NCBI GenBank assembly: GCA_902778585.1
Contig: CACYYD010000019.1
Location: 1 to 57,344, forward strand
Length of the DNA: 57,344 nucleotides
Direction of reading: 5' to 3'
Source of the DNA: an uncultured Eubacteriales bacterium
Lineage (GTDB): Bacteria > Bacillota > Clostridia > Peptostreptococcales > Anaerovoracaceae
Shown: positions 24,630 to 33,370 of the stretch, piece by piece
Numbering within the stretch: the first letter of the stretch is position 1
Layout: the number at the start of each line of letters is the position of its first letter
Program-made: the position numbers and the translations under genes
The notes under the pieces: generated by a model
Told to the model about the DNA's origin: nothing
The model's database searches: none
The model's input: only the letters and a program-made list of their open reading frames with translations

Positions 24630-24660
24630 AATAACACCGCTCAGGCGGTGTTATTTTTTT
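24630..24660. terminator. Bidirectional terminator between gdhA and addA
   Basis: AATAACACCGC (24630-24640) pairs with GCGGTGTTATT (24645-24655) around TCAG, followed by TTTTT on plus; on minus an A/T-rich tail (TTTTTATTTGA) follows. It ends gdhA and the convergent addA. Confidence 0.9.
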
Positions 24661-24671
24661 ATGTCAGTTTT

Positions 24672-27600
24672 TCAGATCGTGACAGGCAGTGCTTCCGAGA
24701 CCGTCAGCAGATACAGATATGCTTCGCCGACTTCTTTACCGGTGCCCTTCTTCACAGCTTCGCTGTAAAGTTCTATCTGCACACTGTATTCATCTTTTAT
24801 GCGGGCAAGCTCTTCTTCAAGCGGTCTGTCCGGTCTTATGTAGCTGGACTTGTAGTCTATAAGCACCATCCTGCCGTCCTCTTCGAAGCAGCAGTCTATG
24901 ACACCCTGCACCAGGAGCTCACGGCCGTTTCTTTCGGTCTTAAGAGTAAACGGCTTCTCACGTCTGAGGCTTCCCCTGCGCGCGGCTTCTGCTGCCCTCT
25001 TTCCGAGGCTGCTCTCAAAGAATGCTGCGATCCGGCTCAGATCGAGTGAGCTGTATACTTCCTCTTCGATCGCGTTGTTTTCTCTGAGGAGATGTGCCCT
25101 GCTTTCTATGTAATCCATATCGGCCGATCCGTCCGTTCCGCATGCCTTTGTGAAATCGAGGAATTCCATTATGCGGTGATAGGCCGTTCCGATGTCCGCC
25201 GCGGATGCACGCTTTCTGTGTCTCTGTATCTGCATGATGCCCGAAGCGCTGTCAGCATCTGATTCCGCATCGATCTCGAAGTCTTCTCCCACGGCTGCCT
25301 TCGCCTCTGCCGCAAGTTCTTCCTTTCTGATGGCGCTGACTGAATACTTCGCCTTGGCGGTCAGAAGTTCTTCATCCGGATAGACATATCTGAACCTACG
25401 GTCGATCTCGTCATATATCGCCTTTTCCTCTTCGGTGAGCGGTCTGTCTGCGGCCCTCCTGCGCATCCCGTCCTGTATCTCCTCGCTTGCCTTCTTTGTG
25501 AGCTGAAGCGGCGACACACGGTAAGTATTGTATCCGCTTTTCAGGACATCGCGCATGGCTCTGAGAAAGCATTCAGGATGAGGCGTATAGCTTTGGAGCG
25601 ACTCCTCGTCCTTGTATGTACCGACCAGTATAAGCTTGTTTCTAGCACGTGTCATAGCGACATACAGGAGCCTGAGTTCTTCGCTGTATTCATCCTGCCG
25701 GGACTTGGCATTGATGGCTCTCTGTATAAGGGTCGATCTCCAGAACTTCCGCTGAGGATCTATGTACGGCATGCCCACGCCGGCAGCAGAGTCAAAGCTG
25801 AAGCCCTTCTCGTTACTGTCGTTCCTGAATCTGTGCCCGAGACCTCCGACTATGACGAACGGGAATTCCAGACCCTTGCTCTTGTGTATGGTCGAGATGC
25901 GCACAACGTCGTCATCGCGTCCGACCATCGTAGTCTGGCCGTTGCTTATCTTTTTGCTCTTCAGAAGCTCCGTGAAGCTGAGGAATGAACTCAGTGAGGC
26001 GATATTGTCCCTGCTGAATCTTACCGCTCTGTCAGCGAGAGCCCTGAGATTGGCCTGGCGGCGCGCGCCTTCAGGCATCGCTCCTGCCATCCTGTAATAT
26101 CCTGAGTCCACAAGTACCTTCCAGACAAAGTCCGCAAGCGGCATCATGCGCGACAGAGCGCGCCATTCGAGGATATCCGAGCTGGCTCCTGCCGCTTTGC
26201 TGCGTAGAGCTCCCTCCGGTCCCTTTTCTGCATACCACTCAAACGCCTTCCAGTACGGCGCCCTGCGGTCTCCGCCCGATCCGCTGTGAGCATTCCTGAT
26301 CTCTGCCAGCTCTTCAGGGCTGAATCCGAATATCTCAGAATGCAGCACGGAAATGAGCGGCACGTCCCTTTTGATATTATCTATGCACGTCAGAAGATTG
26401 ATCGCGACCTCGATCTCTATTGTGTCGAAGTATTCCTCCGATTCCTCTACGTGGGATTCTATGGTGCGGTTTCTGAGCGCGCGGCTCATGACCTCGCCTC
26501 TCCTCCTGACGGCTCTCAGAAGGATCACTATGTCGCGAGCCTCGGCCTTCCTGACCGTTTCGCTGCGCGTATCGTAAAACTCCGTCCCTATTATGGACTG
26601 TGCGAGATCCGCGATGTATTCTGCCTCGGCCTCTTCCTTTGTGAGATCCTCGATTTCCTCGTCGGCCTCTGATCCCTGAGCCGGAACCTCTTCTTCAGGC
26701 GGCTCTTCTTCGGATCCCGGCTGGTCCCCGCTCAGAAGGATATGAACCTCAGGTTTAAAGTCGTATTCGGCCGGGCACCTGAGTCCCGTATAGAGCATGG
26801 CGCTCTCGTCGTAGCCTTCCATTATTTTCGAGAAGACATGGTTTATGTATCTGATGGTCGCGTCGTTGCTCCTGAAATTCTTTCCGAGGTCAATGGCTGT
26901 ACCGTCAGAAACCTCTCCCGACTTGTATTTCTTATATAGATCGGTGAATATGCCGGGCTCAGCCTGTCTGAATTTATATATGCACTGCTTAACGTCGCCT
27001 ACCCTGAAAACGTTGTCAGGACGGGCTACACTGCTTATAAGAGTCTCCTGTATGTTGTTTGTATCCTGGTATTCGTCGACGAAAATGAATCTGAAGCGCT
27101 TTCTCATGACATCTGCCGCTTCAGCGTTCCTGAGTATGCGCACGGCAATGTGCTCCATGTCGGCAAAGTCGATCACCTTCTTCTCGCGCTTTTTTTCTTC
27201 GTATCTTCTTTCGAATTCCTCAAGCAGGCGCAGGTAATAGACCGTATATCCGTATGTCGCTTTCATCTCGGCAAGACGGGTCTCAAAGTCAGGTACCAGA
27301 TATCTGTTTCTGAAGTTTTTTATCTCATCCTTAAGCCCGTCATTCAGCGCCTTTACTTCGAGCTTTATGCTCTCATAGGCTTCCTTCTGATCCTTTTTGG
27401 CAGACAGTCTGGTAGACGGTATAGCGCCTATCTCTCCGATGAGATCCAGGTCGAAGCGGCCCGATGCGGCTGCTTCATATATGCTAAGGACTGCCTCGTA
27501 CTGAGGGCCCATCTTCTCATCGAACATCCCGCGTATGCCGGCATCATCAAAGAGAGCCGCTATACTCCTGAGGCTTCTGCACACTCCTCCGAACGTCCTG

Positions 27601-28268
27601 ACAGCGTCATCCCCCATCATCTTCTGTATGGCTGAGCCGTCAAAGCTGTCAGCACTTACATTCAGCCTCTCAGCCATCGAATACGCCCATGTGAAATAGT
27701 CAGGCATGGACCTCAGCCTGGAATATGCCTTTATAACGTTCTGCATAAAGGCTTCATCGGTGCGCTCTTCGCTGTACAGCCTCAGAAATTCCCTGAAGCT
27801 TCCTCCTTCTATGATGCTGTCATTTCCGAAGCCCTCATCGAAGAGCTCAGATACTGCCTCCCTCTGCATGAGCTCGCACTGTACATCATCGGCTATGCCG
27901 AAGCCCGGTTCGAGGTCGGTCTCGTGGAAGAATTCCTTGATGACCCTCATGGCGAAGCTGTCGATGGTGGTTATATATGCCCTGTACAGCCTCGAGAGCT
28001 GGTCCTTCATGCGCGGCGTGTCTTCAGGCGCCTCTTCCATACGTTTTTTTATCGCAGCAGAAAGGCGCAGCCTCATCTCTGACGCGGCCGCCTTGGTGAA
28101 TGTCACGACAAGCATCTCATCCACGTTGGCCTTGCCTTCGAGGATGATCCTTATGATCCTCTCGACCAGTACGGACGTCTTGCCCGAGCCCGCCGCAGCG
28201 GACACAAGCACCGACTTGTCGAGGGTCTTTATTGCTTGAAGTTGTGCATCGGTAAATTCTCTTGCCAT
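24672..28268 (-). CDS. addA: Helicase-nuclease AddA (RecB-like)
   Basis: 1198 residues. UvrD-type motifs: SAAAGSGKTSVLVER (about 23-37), VVTFTKAAASEM, FIFVDEYQDTNNIQE, RVGDVKQCIYKFR, STIHKSKGLEFP and YVAMTRARN. A RecB-family nuclease follows at the C-terminus, with the catalytic VLIDYKSSY near 1135. AddA works with AddB to resect double-strand breaks for recombination. AddB is normally encoded directly upstream; here gpmI is there instead and no addB is in the window. No Shine-Dalgarno precedes the ATG, which lies only about 10 nt after the gpmI terminator, so its transcription is not obvious. Confidence 0.92.
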   Translation of the reverse strand: MAREFTDAQLQAIKTLDKSVLVSAAAGSGKTSVLVERIIRIILEGKANVDEMLVVTFTKAAASEMRLRLSAAIKKRMEEAPEDTPRMKDQLSRLYRAYITTIDSFAMRVIKEFFHETDLEPGFGIADDVQCELMQREAVSELFDEGFGNDSIIEGGSFREFLRLYSEERTDEAFMQNVIKAYSRLRSMPDYFTWAYSMAERLNVSADSFDGSAIQKMMGDDAVRTFGGVCRSLRSIAALFDDAGIRGMFDEKMGPQYEAVLSIYEAAASGRFDLDLIGEIGAIPSTRLSAKKDQKEAYESIKLEVKALNDGLKDEIKNFRNRYLVPDFETRLAEMKATYGYTVYYLRLLEEFERRYEEKKREKKVIDFADMEHIAVRILRNAEAADVMRKRFRFIFVDEYQDTNNIQETLISSVARPDNVFRVGDVKQCIYKFRQAEPGIFTDLYKKYKSGEVSDGTAIDLGKNFRSNDATIRYINHVFSKIMEGYDESAMLYTGLRCPAEYDFKPEVHILLSGDQPGSEEEPPEEEVPAQGSEADEEIEDLTKEEAEAEYIADLAQSIIGTEFYDTRSETVRKAEARDIVILLRAVRRRGEVMSRALRNRTIESHVEESEEYFDTIEIEVAINLLTCIDNIKRDVPLISVLHSEIFGFSPEELAEIRNAHSGSGGDRRAPYWKAFEWYAEKGPEGALRSKAAGASSDILEWRALSRMMPLADFVWKVLVDSGYYRMAGAMPEGARRQANLRALADRAVRFSRDNIASLSSFLSFTELLKSKKISNGQTTMVGRDDDVVRISTIHKSKGLEFPFVIVGGLGHRFRNDSNEKGFSFDSAAGVGMPYIDPQRKFWRSTLIQRAINAKSRQDEYSEELRLLYVAMTRARNKLILVGTYKDEESLQSYTPHPECFLRAMRDVLKSGYNTYRVSPLQLTKKASEEIQDGMRRRAADRPLTEEEKAIYDEIDRRFRYVYPDEELLTAKAKYSVSAIRKEELAAEAKAAVGEDFEIDAESDADSASGIMQIQRHRKRASAADIGTAYHRIMEFLDFTKACGTDGSADMDYIESRAHLLRENNAIEEEVYSSLDLSRIAAFFESSLGKRAAEAARRGSLRREKPFTLKTERNGRELLVQGVIDCCFEEDGRMVLIDYKSSYIRPDRPLEEELARIKDEYSVQIELYSEAVKKGTGKEVGEAYLYLLTVSEALPVTI

Positions 28269-28273
28269 GGTAG

Positions 28274-28300
28274 TAAAAAGAGGTCACCAAGGTGACCTCT
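28274..28300 (-). terminator. Terminator of gpmI
   Basis: On minus AGAGGTCACC (28300-28291) pairs with GGTGACCTCT (28288-28279), followed by TTTTTAC. Its tail ends about 6 nt before the addA ATG, so the hairpin both ends gpmI and fills the place where an addA ribosome-binding site would be. Confidence 0.85.
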
Positions 28301-28303
28301 GAG

Positions 28304-29818
28304 TTATACGAGTACAGTGCCTTCCATTCCTTCCGGCACCTCCAGTCCCATCATGGTCAGGAGGGTCGGAGCGATGTCGGCGAGTTTGCCTGTCTCCTTC
28401 CTGAATTCCATAGGCTCGCTGCAGATGTGGCAGAGAGGCACTAAGGCTGTGGAGTGCTTTGTCACAGGCTCGCCCTTCTCATCCAGCATGGTGTCGGCAT
28501 TGCCGTGGTCGGCGGTCAGAAGTATCTGTCCGTCGTGAGCGAGTATGGCCTCACTGATCTGACCTACCAGGCCGTCGAGTGTCTCGATGGCCTTTACAGC
28601 CGCATCGAAGACTCCAGTATGACCTACCATGTCTGGGTTTGCAAAGTTGAGGATGATGAGATCGTAAACGTCCTCGTTGATCTTTTCGATAACCTTGGAC
28701 GCGACCTCAGGTGCGCTCATCTCAGGCTGCATATCGTATGTGGCTACCTTAGGCGAAGGGATAAGTATGCGGTCTTCGCCTTCGTTAGGCTCTTCGACTC
28801 CGCCGTTGAAGAAGAATGTCACGTGGGCATACTTCTCAGTCTCCGCGATGCGGAGCTGTCTGAGTCCGAGCTTGGCGATAGTTCCGCCGAGTGTAGGCTC
28901 TACTGCCTCAGGCGGGAATGCGACTGTCACGTTAGGCATAGTGGCGTCGTATTCTGCCATGCATACGTATGTGAGATCCTTAGGTGCGGACTTTCTTTCG
29001 AAACCGTCAAAGTCAGGATCGACGAGTGCACGTGTGATCTCTCTTGCTCTGTCAGGTCTGAAGTTTATGAAAATGACAGAGTCTCCGTCCTTTATAGGTA
29101 CAGCGTTAATGACTGTAGGCTGTACGAATTCGTCTGTCTCATCCTTTGCGTAGGAATTGTCGATAGCCTCCTGCGCGCATGATGCCTTAAGGCCTTCGCC
29201 CAGAGTCAGTGCGTCATAGGCTCTTACAAGACGCTCCCAGCGCTTGTCTCTGTCCATTGCGTAGAATCTTCCGGAGATAACTCCGATCCTTCCGCAGCCC
29301 TCTTCCTTCATGTAATCCTCGAGAGCTCCAAGCCATGTCATGGCACTCTTTGGCGGAACGTCTCTTCCGTCGAGGAAGCAGTGTACAGCAACATCGCTCA
29401 CACCGTTCTTCTTTGCCATATCGATGGTCGCCTTGAGGTGCTCAAAGTGGCTGTGTACGCCTCCGTCAGATACGAGGCCCATGATGTGAAGAGTGTGGCC
29501 GTCTGCTGCGTTCTTCATAGCGTTCAGCAGAGGTCCGTTCTCAAAGAACTTTCCCGACTCGATCGATCTTGTGATCTTGAGAAGGTTCTGATATACGACG
29601 CTGCCTGCTCCGATATTGAGGTGTCCGACTTCCGAGTTTCCCATCTGACCGGCCGGGAGACCTACAGGTTCTCCGCTTGCTTCGATGGTCATGAACGGAT
29701 ACTCGCTGAAGAGTCTGTCGAGCACAGGTGTCTTTGCAGCTGCGATCGCGTTTCCGTAAGTTTCTTTTCTGATGCCGAATCCGTCAAGGATCATCAGCAT
29801 CGCAGGTCTGTGTTTCAT
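28304..29818 (-). CDS. gpmI: 2,3-bisphosphoglycerate-independent phosphoglycerate mutase
   Basis: 504 residues, the usual length. It interconverts 3- and 2-phosphoglycerate in glycolysis using two Mn2+ and a phosphoserine intermediate. MILDGFGIR opens the alkaline-phosphatase-like domain, the catalytic Ser is in MGNSEVGHLNIGAG near 60, the inserted phosphotransferase domain has HCFLDGRDVPPKSA, and late metal ligands lie in ADHGNADTM. Its start overlaps the rpoZ stop by one nucleotide, so it is read as the last gene of the yicC-to-gpmI run. Confidence 0.96.
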   Translation of the reverse strand: MKHRPAMLMILDGFGIRKETYGNAIAAAKTPVLDRLFSEYPFMTIEASGEPVGLPAGQMGNSEVGHLNIGAGSVVYQNLLKITRSIESGKFFENGPLLNAMKNAADGHTLHIMGLVSDGGVHSHFEHLKATIDMAKKNGVSDVAVHCFLDGRDVPPKSAMTWLGALEDYMKEEGCGRIGVISGRFYAMDRDKRWERLVRAYDALTLGEGLKASCAQEAIDNSYAKDETDEFVQPTVINAVPIKDGDSVIFINFRPDRAREITRALVDPDFDGFERKSAPKDLTYVCMAEYDATMPNVTVAFPPEAVEPTLGGTIAKLGLRQLRIAETEKYAHVTFFFNGGVEEPNEGEDRILIPSPKVATYDMQPEMSAPEVASKVIEKINEDVYDLIILNFANPDMVGHTGVFDAAVKAIETLDGLVGQISEAILAHDGQILLTADHGNADTMLDEKGEPVTKHSTALVPLCHICSEPMEFRKETGKLADIAPTLLTMMGLEVPEGMEGTVLV

Positions 29819-30024
29819 TATTCTTCTCCGTCTTCAGCGGCGACCTTGATCATGTCAGCTGCGATCTCCTTTGCAGCCTGGCTGACAGGTCTTTCGCTTT
29901 CTTCTTCAGTAAGTGCAGGCTTTCCGTCAATGATGTCCCTTGCTCTCTTTGCTGCAAGGATGACCAGTGAGTACCTGCTGTCTGTCTTGTCTCTCAGTGT
30001 GTTTATTGATGGATAAAGAAGCAT
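29818..30024 (-). CDS. rpoZ: RNA polymerase omega subunit
   Basis: 68 residues from ATG 30024, which has AAGGGGAAAC upstream; a farther in-frame ATG (30078) would overlap gmk and lacks a site. The conserved core DSRYSLVILAAKRARDI is intact, and the tail is short and acidic. Omega promotes assembly of beta prime and, in some bacteria, ppGpp sensing. The gmk-rpoZ neighbourhood is the standard one. Confidence 0.92.
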   Translation of the reverse strand: MLLYPSINTLRDKTDSRYSLVILAAKRARDIIDGKPALTEEESERPVSQAAKEIAADMIKVAAEDGEE

Positions 30025-30052
30025 TTTGTTTCCCCTTTCCTTTGGTATATGT

Positions 30053-30676
30053 TCACTTCTCAGTATTTTCGTTTTCATATTCCCTGATTATCGGCTTTAC
30101 GGCCTCAGGGACTCTCGCCGACTCTGCAGCGATTATGCTGCGGGCCAGCGCAACTGCCTCATCTATATCGTTGTTTACGAGATAGTAGTCATACTCGCCG
30201 ATGAGCTTTATCTCATTCAGAGCCTCGCCGAGCCTCTTCTCTACCTTCTCGGCATCCTCAGTCCCGCGGCCCTCCAGGCGCTTCCTGAGTTCCGAAAGGC
30301 TTGGCGGAAGAATGAATATGAGTACGGCCTCAGGCATTGCCTTCTTTACCTGAAGACCTCCCTGCACGTCTATGTCGAGAATGACATTGTGTCCTCTTTC
30401 AAGACGGTTCACGACCATGTCCTTCGGCGTACCATACAGATTGTCGAATACGGTCGCGTGTTCAAGGAAGTTTCCGGCTTCGATGTTCCTCTCGAATTCT
30501 TCGCGCGTCACAAAGTAGTACTCTCTTCCGTGCACTTCGCCTTCACGCGGGCTCCGTGTCGTCATCGACACCGAGAAGTCGTTCATCTTATCCTCAAGAA
30601 GCTGCGCGCATACGGTCCCTTTGCCGGTCCCGGACGGCCCAGAAATTACTATAAGCTTTCCTTTTTTACGGCTCAT
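30053..30676 (-). CDS. gmk: Guanylate kinase
   Basis: 207 residues. P-loop SGPSGTGKGTV at about 12-22, GMP-binding segment TTRSPREGEVHGREYYFV near 40, and the lid and adenine-binding parts after 130 (GTEDAEKVEKRL). It phosphorylates GMP to GDP with ATP. A strong GGGGAGG site precedes the ATG, and an extended -10 lies about 25 nt upstream, so gmk-rpoZ-gpmI may have its own promoter. Confidence 0.96.
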   Translation of the reverse strand: MSRKKGKLIVISGPSGTGKGTVCAQLLEDKMNDFSVSMTTRSPREGEVHGREYYFVTREEFERNIEAGNFLEHATVFDNLYGTPKDMVVNRLERGHNVILDIDVQGGLQVKKAMPEAVLIFILPPSLSELRKRLEGRGTEDAEKVEKRLGEALNEIKLIGEYDYYLVNNDIDEAVALARSIIAAESARVPEAVKPIIREYENENTEK

Positions 30677-30694
30677 GATTACCTCCCCGTGGAC

Positions 30695-31906
30695 TTATGA
30701 TTTTACCACACCCTCCTCTGATTTCGCAATCAGCAGATTGGCGGCTACATCGCCCTCAACGTTGATAGTGGTGAATGCCATATCGAGCAGCCTGTAGAAA
30801 GCTGCTATCGGACCTATGAGGTCTATCGGCAGTTCGAAAATGGTGAGGAATGATGTCATGAGGACTATGCCTCCTCCCGGTATCCCCGGAGCGGCCATGT
30901 TTATGAGAGTCGCTACGGCAGCCATCGCGGCAAGCTTCGCGAACGGAATATCCAGTGAGTAAAAGTCCGAGACAAAGATCGCCAGACAGCAGAAGGAGCA
31001 GGCTCCTCCGCACATGTTTATGGTGCAGCCGAGAGGCAGCGTGAATTTGCTTATGGCCTCAGGCGCACCGAGATCTTCTATGCTTACCTTAAGCGTTGTC
31101 GGCAATGTCGCAGCAGAGCTTGTCGTGGACATGGTCATAAGAGCCACCTTGCCGCAGGCTTTAAGGAACGCCTTCGGGTCAGTGTCCGTCAGAAGCGTCA
31201 CCGGCAGCAGGAATATCAGTATGAATACCGCGATGCATGCGAGCCAGCAGCACAGTATGTACTTTCCTATCGCCATGAATAGACCTGCACCGTACTCGGC
31301 TATCGAATACGCCATGAGGAACATGACTCCGATCGGTGAAGTCTCCATGATCACTGCAAGAATCCTGAAGACTATATCCGAGACCCTGTTCACAAAAGCT
31401 GCGGCCTTTTTCCCCTTTTCTCCCAGCGCGATTATTATGACGGAAAGCACCACCGAAAGAAGTATGGCCGCGAGTATGTTGCTCGACGAGAAGATATCTT
31501 CCAGGCTTTGAGGGAAAAGCTTCTGCAGCACCGATGCCACTGTGACATCGGCAGGTCCGTCGCCTTCATATACCGGCTGGTTTTCGAAGACTATGCCCCT
31601 GCCGGGTCTTATCATCATGGCAACAACGGACGACACGGCGAATGAAGCCAGAAACATGATCACATAAAGAGCTACTGTCTTTACTGCCACGCGTTTCAGA
31701 GATACCATGCCGGCTGAATTTATGATGCCCGTCATCATGGCGCACATCAGCACCGGCAGCACCATGAATTTTATGAGTCTCAGGTATATGTCTCCGACAA
31801 TTTTTGCGTCAACTGAAAACTGCGGAGCCAGAAATCCCATTATGATCCCGGCTCCGAAGCCTATTGCTATCCTTATGAACAGATTCTCTTTCTTAAGGAT
31901 ATCCAT
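30695..31906 (-). CDS. DAACS-family dicarboxylate/amino acid:cation symporter, divergent binding site
   Basis: 403 residues with about eight membrane helices and the two re-entrant hairpins of the GltPh/DctA family: STTSSAATLP for HP1 and GIPGGGIVL for HP2. Two positions normally decisive for substrate and cation differ. The TM7 NMDGT motif reads NMCGG, and the TM8 segment reads D-M-A-F-T-T-I-N-V where acidic-amino-acid transporters have Arg in place of the Phe. So aspartate or glutamate is an unlikely substrate; a neutral solute is more likely. It is wedged between yicC and gmk, which are usually adjacent, with a 1-nt gap to yicC. Confidence 0.88.
   Translation of the reverse strand: MDILKKENLFIRIAIGFGAGIIMGFLAPQFSVDAKIVGDIYLRLIKFMVLPVLMCAMMTGIINSAGMVSLKRVAVKTVALYVIMFLASFAVSSVVAMMIRPGRGIVFENQPVYEGDGPADVTVASVLQKLFPQSLEDIFSSSNILAAILLSVVLSVIIIALGEKGKKAAAFVNRVSDIVFRILAVIMETSPIGVMFLMAYSIAEYGAGLFMAIGKYILCCWLACIAVFILIFLLPVTLLTDTDPKAFLKACGKVALMTMSTTSSAATLPTTLKVSIEDLGAPEAISKFTLPLGCTINMCGGACSFCCLAIFVSDFYSLDIPFAKLAAMAAVATLINMAAPGIPGGGIVLMTSFLTIFELPIDLIGPIAAFYRLLDMAFTTINVEGDVAANLLIAKSEEGVVKS
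30700..30708 (-). promoter_or_regulatory. Extended -10 promoter before gmk
   Basis: On minus TGG-TAAAAT, lying inside the last codons of the symporter gene (its stop is at 30695). It would start transcription at about 30693, leaving a 17-nt leader with GGGGAGG before gmk. Confidence 0.5.
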
Positions 31907-31907
31907 T

Positions 31908-32801
31908 CTACTCTATGTTCTGTACCTGCTCTCTTACCTTTTCTATCTCGGCCTTGAGATCAAGCATATAAGAGGTTATCTCTTTATCGTTGGATTTCGA
32001 ACCGATGGTATTGGCCTCGCGGTTCATCTCCTGGATCAGGAAGTCTATCTTTTTGCCGATAGCCTCACTGCCGTCCGATCCGAGGAATCCCCTCAGCTGG
32101 CTTATGTGGCTGTCGAGCCTTACGAGCTCTTCCGTAATATTGGCCTTGTCAGCAAATATTGCTGCTTCGAGCGCTATCCTCTCTTCAGGCACCTCATGGA
32201 CGCCTCCGAGTATCTCCTCGACCCTGGCCTTGAACTTTACAGCATATTCCTTTTCGATCTCCGGGGCTCTTTCCTCTATCTTTGCCCTGATAGTGCTTAT
32301 GATATCTGCTCTCGCTGAAAGGTCTGCAACAAGCTTCGCACCCTCGGTCTCTCTCATGCTGCAGAAGTCATCGAGAGCATTGCCCGTTGCGCCGAGAAGT
32401 CTGGCGGCCATGGCCTCTTCGTCCTCTGCGGCAGGACTTGTGACGATAACGTCAGGCATTTTTGCCAGCATGCTCAGCGAGACATGTGACTCATCTCCGA
32501 AGTCGAAGCTGTCCCTGAGTTCTGACAGAGCGCTGTAATAGCGGGCTGCCAGCTCTTTGTCGAGCCTCACGTCAGTATCGCTCTTTCCGATGTTGTCTAC
32601 AGTAACACTTACCTCGACCTTGCCGCGGTGGACTCTTTCCTTTATTGCGGCTTTTATCGTCTCTTCTGCAAAGGCATAGCGCCTGGGCATCTTTACGAAA
32701 ATATCAAGGTATCTGTGGTTTACGGATCTTATCTCTACCGTCACCTTGCTGATCTCGTCAGAGTACTCGCCCCTGCCGAATCCCGTCATGCTTTTAATCA
32801 T
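31908..32801 (-). CDS. yicC: YicC family endoribonuclease
   Basis: 297 residues, beginning MIKSMTGFGRGEYSD, the family hallmark. A central coiled region is followed by the conserved C-terminal DUF1732 part (GKKIDFLIQEMNREANTIGSK). Family members are cation-dependent endoribonucleases acting on RNA such as small RNAs. Its start overlaps the stop of the small membrane protein gene by 4 nt. Confidence 0.93.
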   Translation of the reverse strand: MIKSMTGFGRGEYSDEISKVTVEIRSVNHRYLDIFVKMPRRYAFAEETIKAAIKERVHRGKVEVSVTVDNIGKSDTDVRLDKELAARYYSALSELRDSFDFGDESHVSLSMLAKMPDVIVTSPAAEDEEAMAARLLGATGNALDDFCSMRETEGAKLVADLSARADIISTIRAKIEERAPEIEKEYAVKFKARVEEILGGVHEVPEERIALEAAIFADKANITEELVRLDSHISQLRGFLGSDGSEAIGKKIDFLIQEMNREANTIGSKSNDKEITSYMLDLKAEIEKVREQVQNIE

Positions 32802-33040
32802 TCTTCAATGCTCCAATCGTTATTCCAGTCGCTGTGCTGTACGCTCTCTGTTTCTGCATCAACATCAATGGCTTCCGCGCGTATCGAGGCTTCTTCCTCG
32901 AGTTCTTCCTGTTCCCGGATCACTCTTTCTTCTTCGGCCTCACGTCTGGCATCGGCTTCGTCAAATTTCGCCTTGGTGTTGATCACCTTGAGAACAACAT
33001 AAACAACTGCCAGTATTATCAGTATAGTAAGCATTCCCAT
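32798..33040 (-). CDS. Small membrane protein with an acidic coiled-coil tail, function unknown
   Basis: 80 residues from ATG 33040, chosen for the GGAGG 6 nt upstream. One N-terminal membrane helix (LTILIILAVVYVVLKVI) is followed by a charged, heptad-like Glu/Arg-rich segment (about 22-58) and an acidic tail ending WNNDWSIEE. I do not recognise the family. It overlaps yicC by 4 nt, so it is cotranslated with that gene and should be anchored in the membrane with its helix in the cytoplasm. Confidence 0.7.
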   Translation of the reverse strand: MGMLTILIILAVVYVVLKVINTKAKFDEADARREAEEERVIREQEELEEEASIRAEAIDVDAETESVQHSDWNNDWSIEE

Positions 33041-33053
33041 TCCGAACCTCCAT

Positions 33054-33368
33054 TCAATAGCTGTCGGCCCATCCCGTGACCAGTGAATCCGGGAAATTGA
33101 CCTCTGCATAAGTCAGCATCTTGTCCCTGCCGGAGACATGCGTTGAATGCACATTTATGTGCCGCGGCTTTATGCCGTGCTTCTTCATGTATTTAAGAGC
33201 ATCAAAGCCGGTAAACAGGCTGTCCCACCCGAGGTCGTAATCAAGGCTGACCTCCTCGAGGCAGTCGCGGTATTTATCGACAAGCGCCAGAAAATCCGCG
33301 TAGTTATCTGCCGCCTTGTATCCTCCGTCCCGCGGAGGTGTTCTGCGGTCATCGAGATACAGCTTCAT
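33054..33368 (-). CDS. Small cREC-type (cyclic-phosphate processing receiver) domain protein
   Basis: 104 residues, a stand-alone receiver-like fold: MKLYLDDRRTPP at the start with the acidic metal-ligand pair, VSLDYDLG near 42, and INVHSTH near 71. This resembles the cREC domain described from nucleotide-signalling and RNA-repair contexts. Function is predicted only. It lies 3 nt after a metallo-beta-lactamase-fold gene and before the small membrane protein in one operon. Confidence 0.65.
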   Translation of the reverse strand: MKLYLDDRRTPPRDGGYKAADNYADFLALVDKYRDCLEEVSLDYDLGWDSLFTGFDALKYMKKHGIKPRHINVHSTHVSGRDKMLTYAEVNFPDSLVTGWADSY

Positions 33369-33370
33369 GG

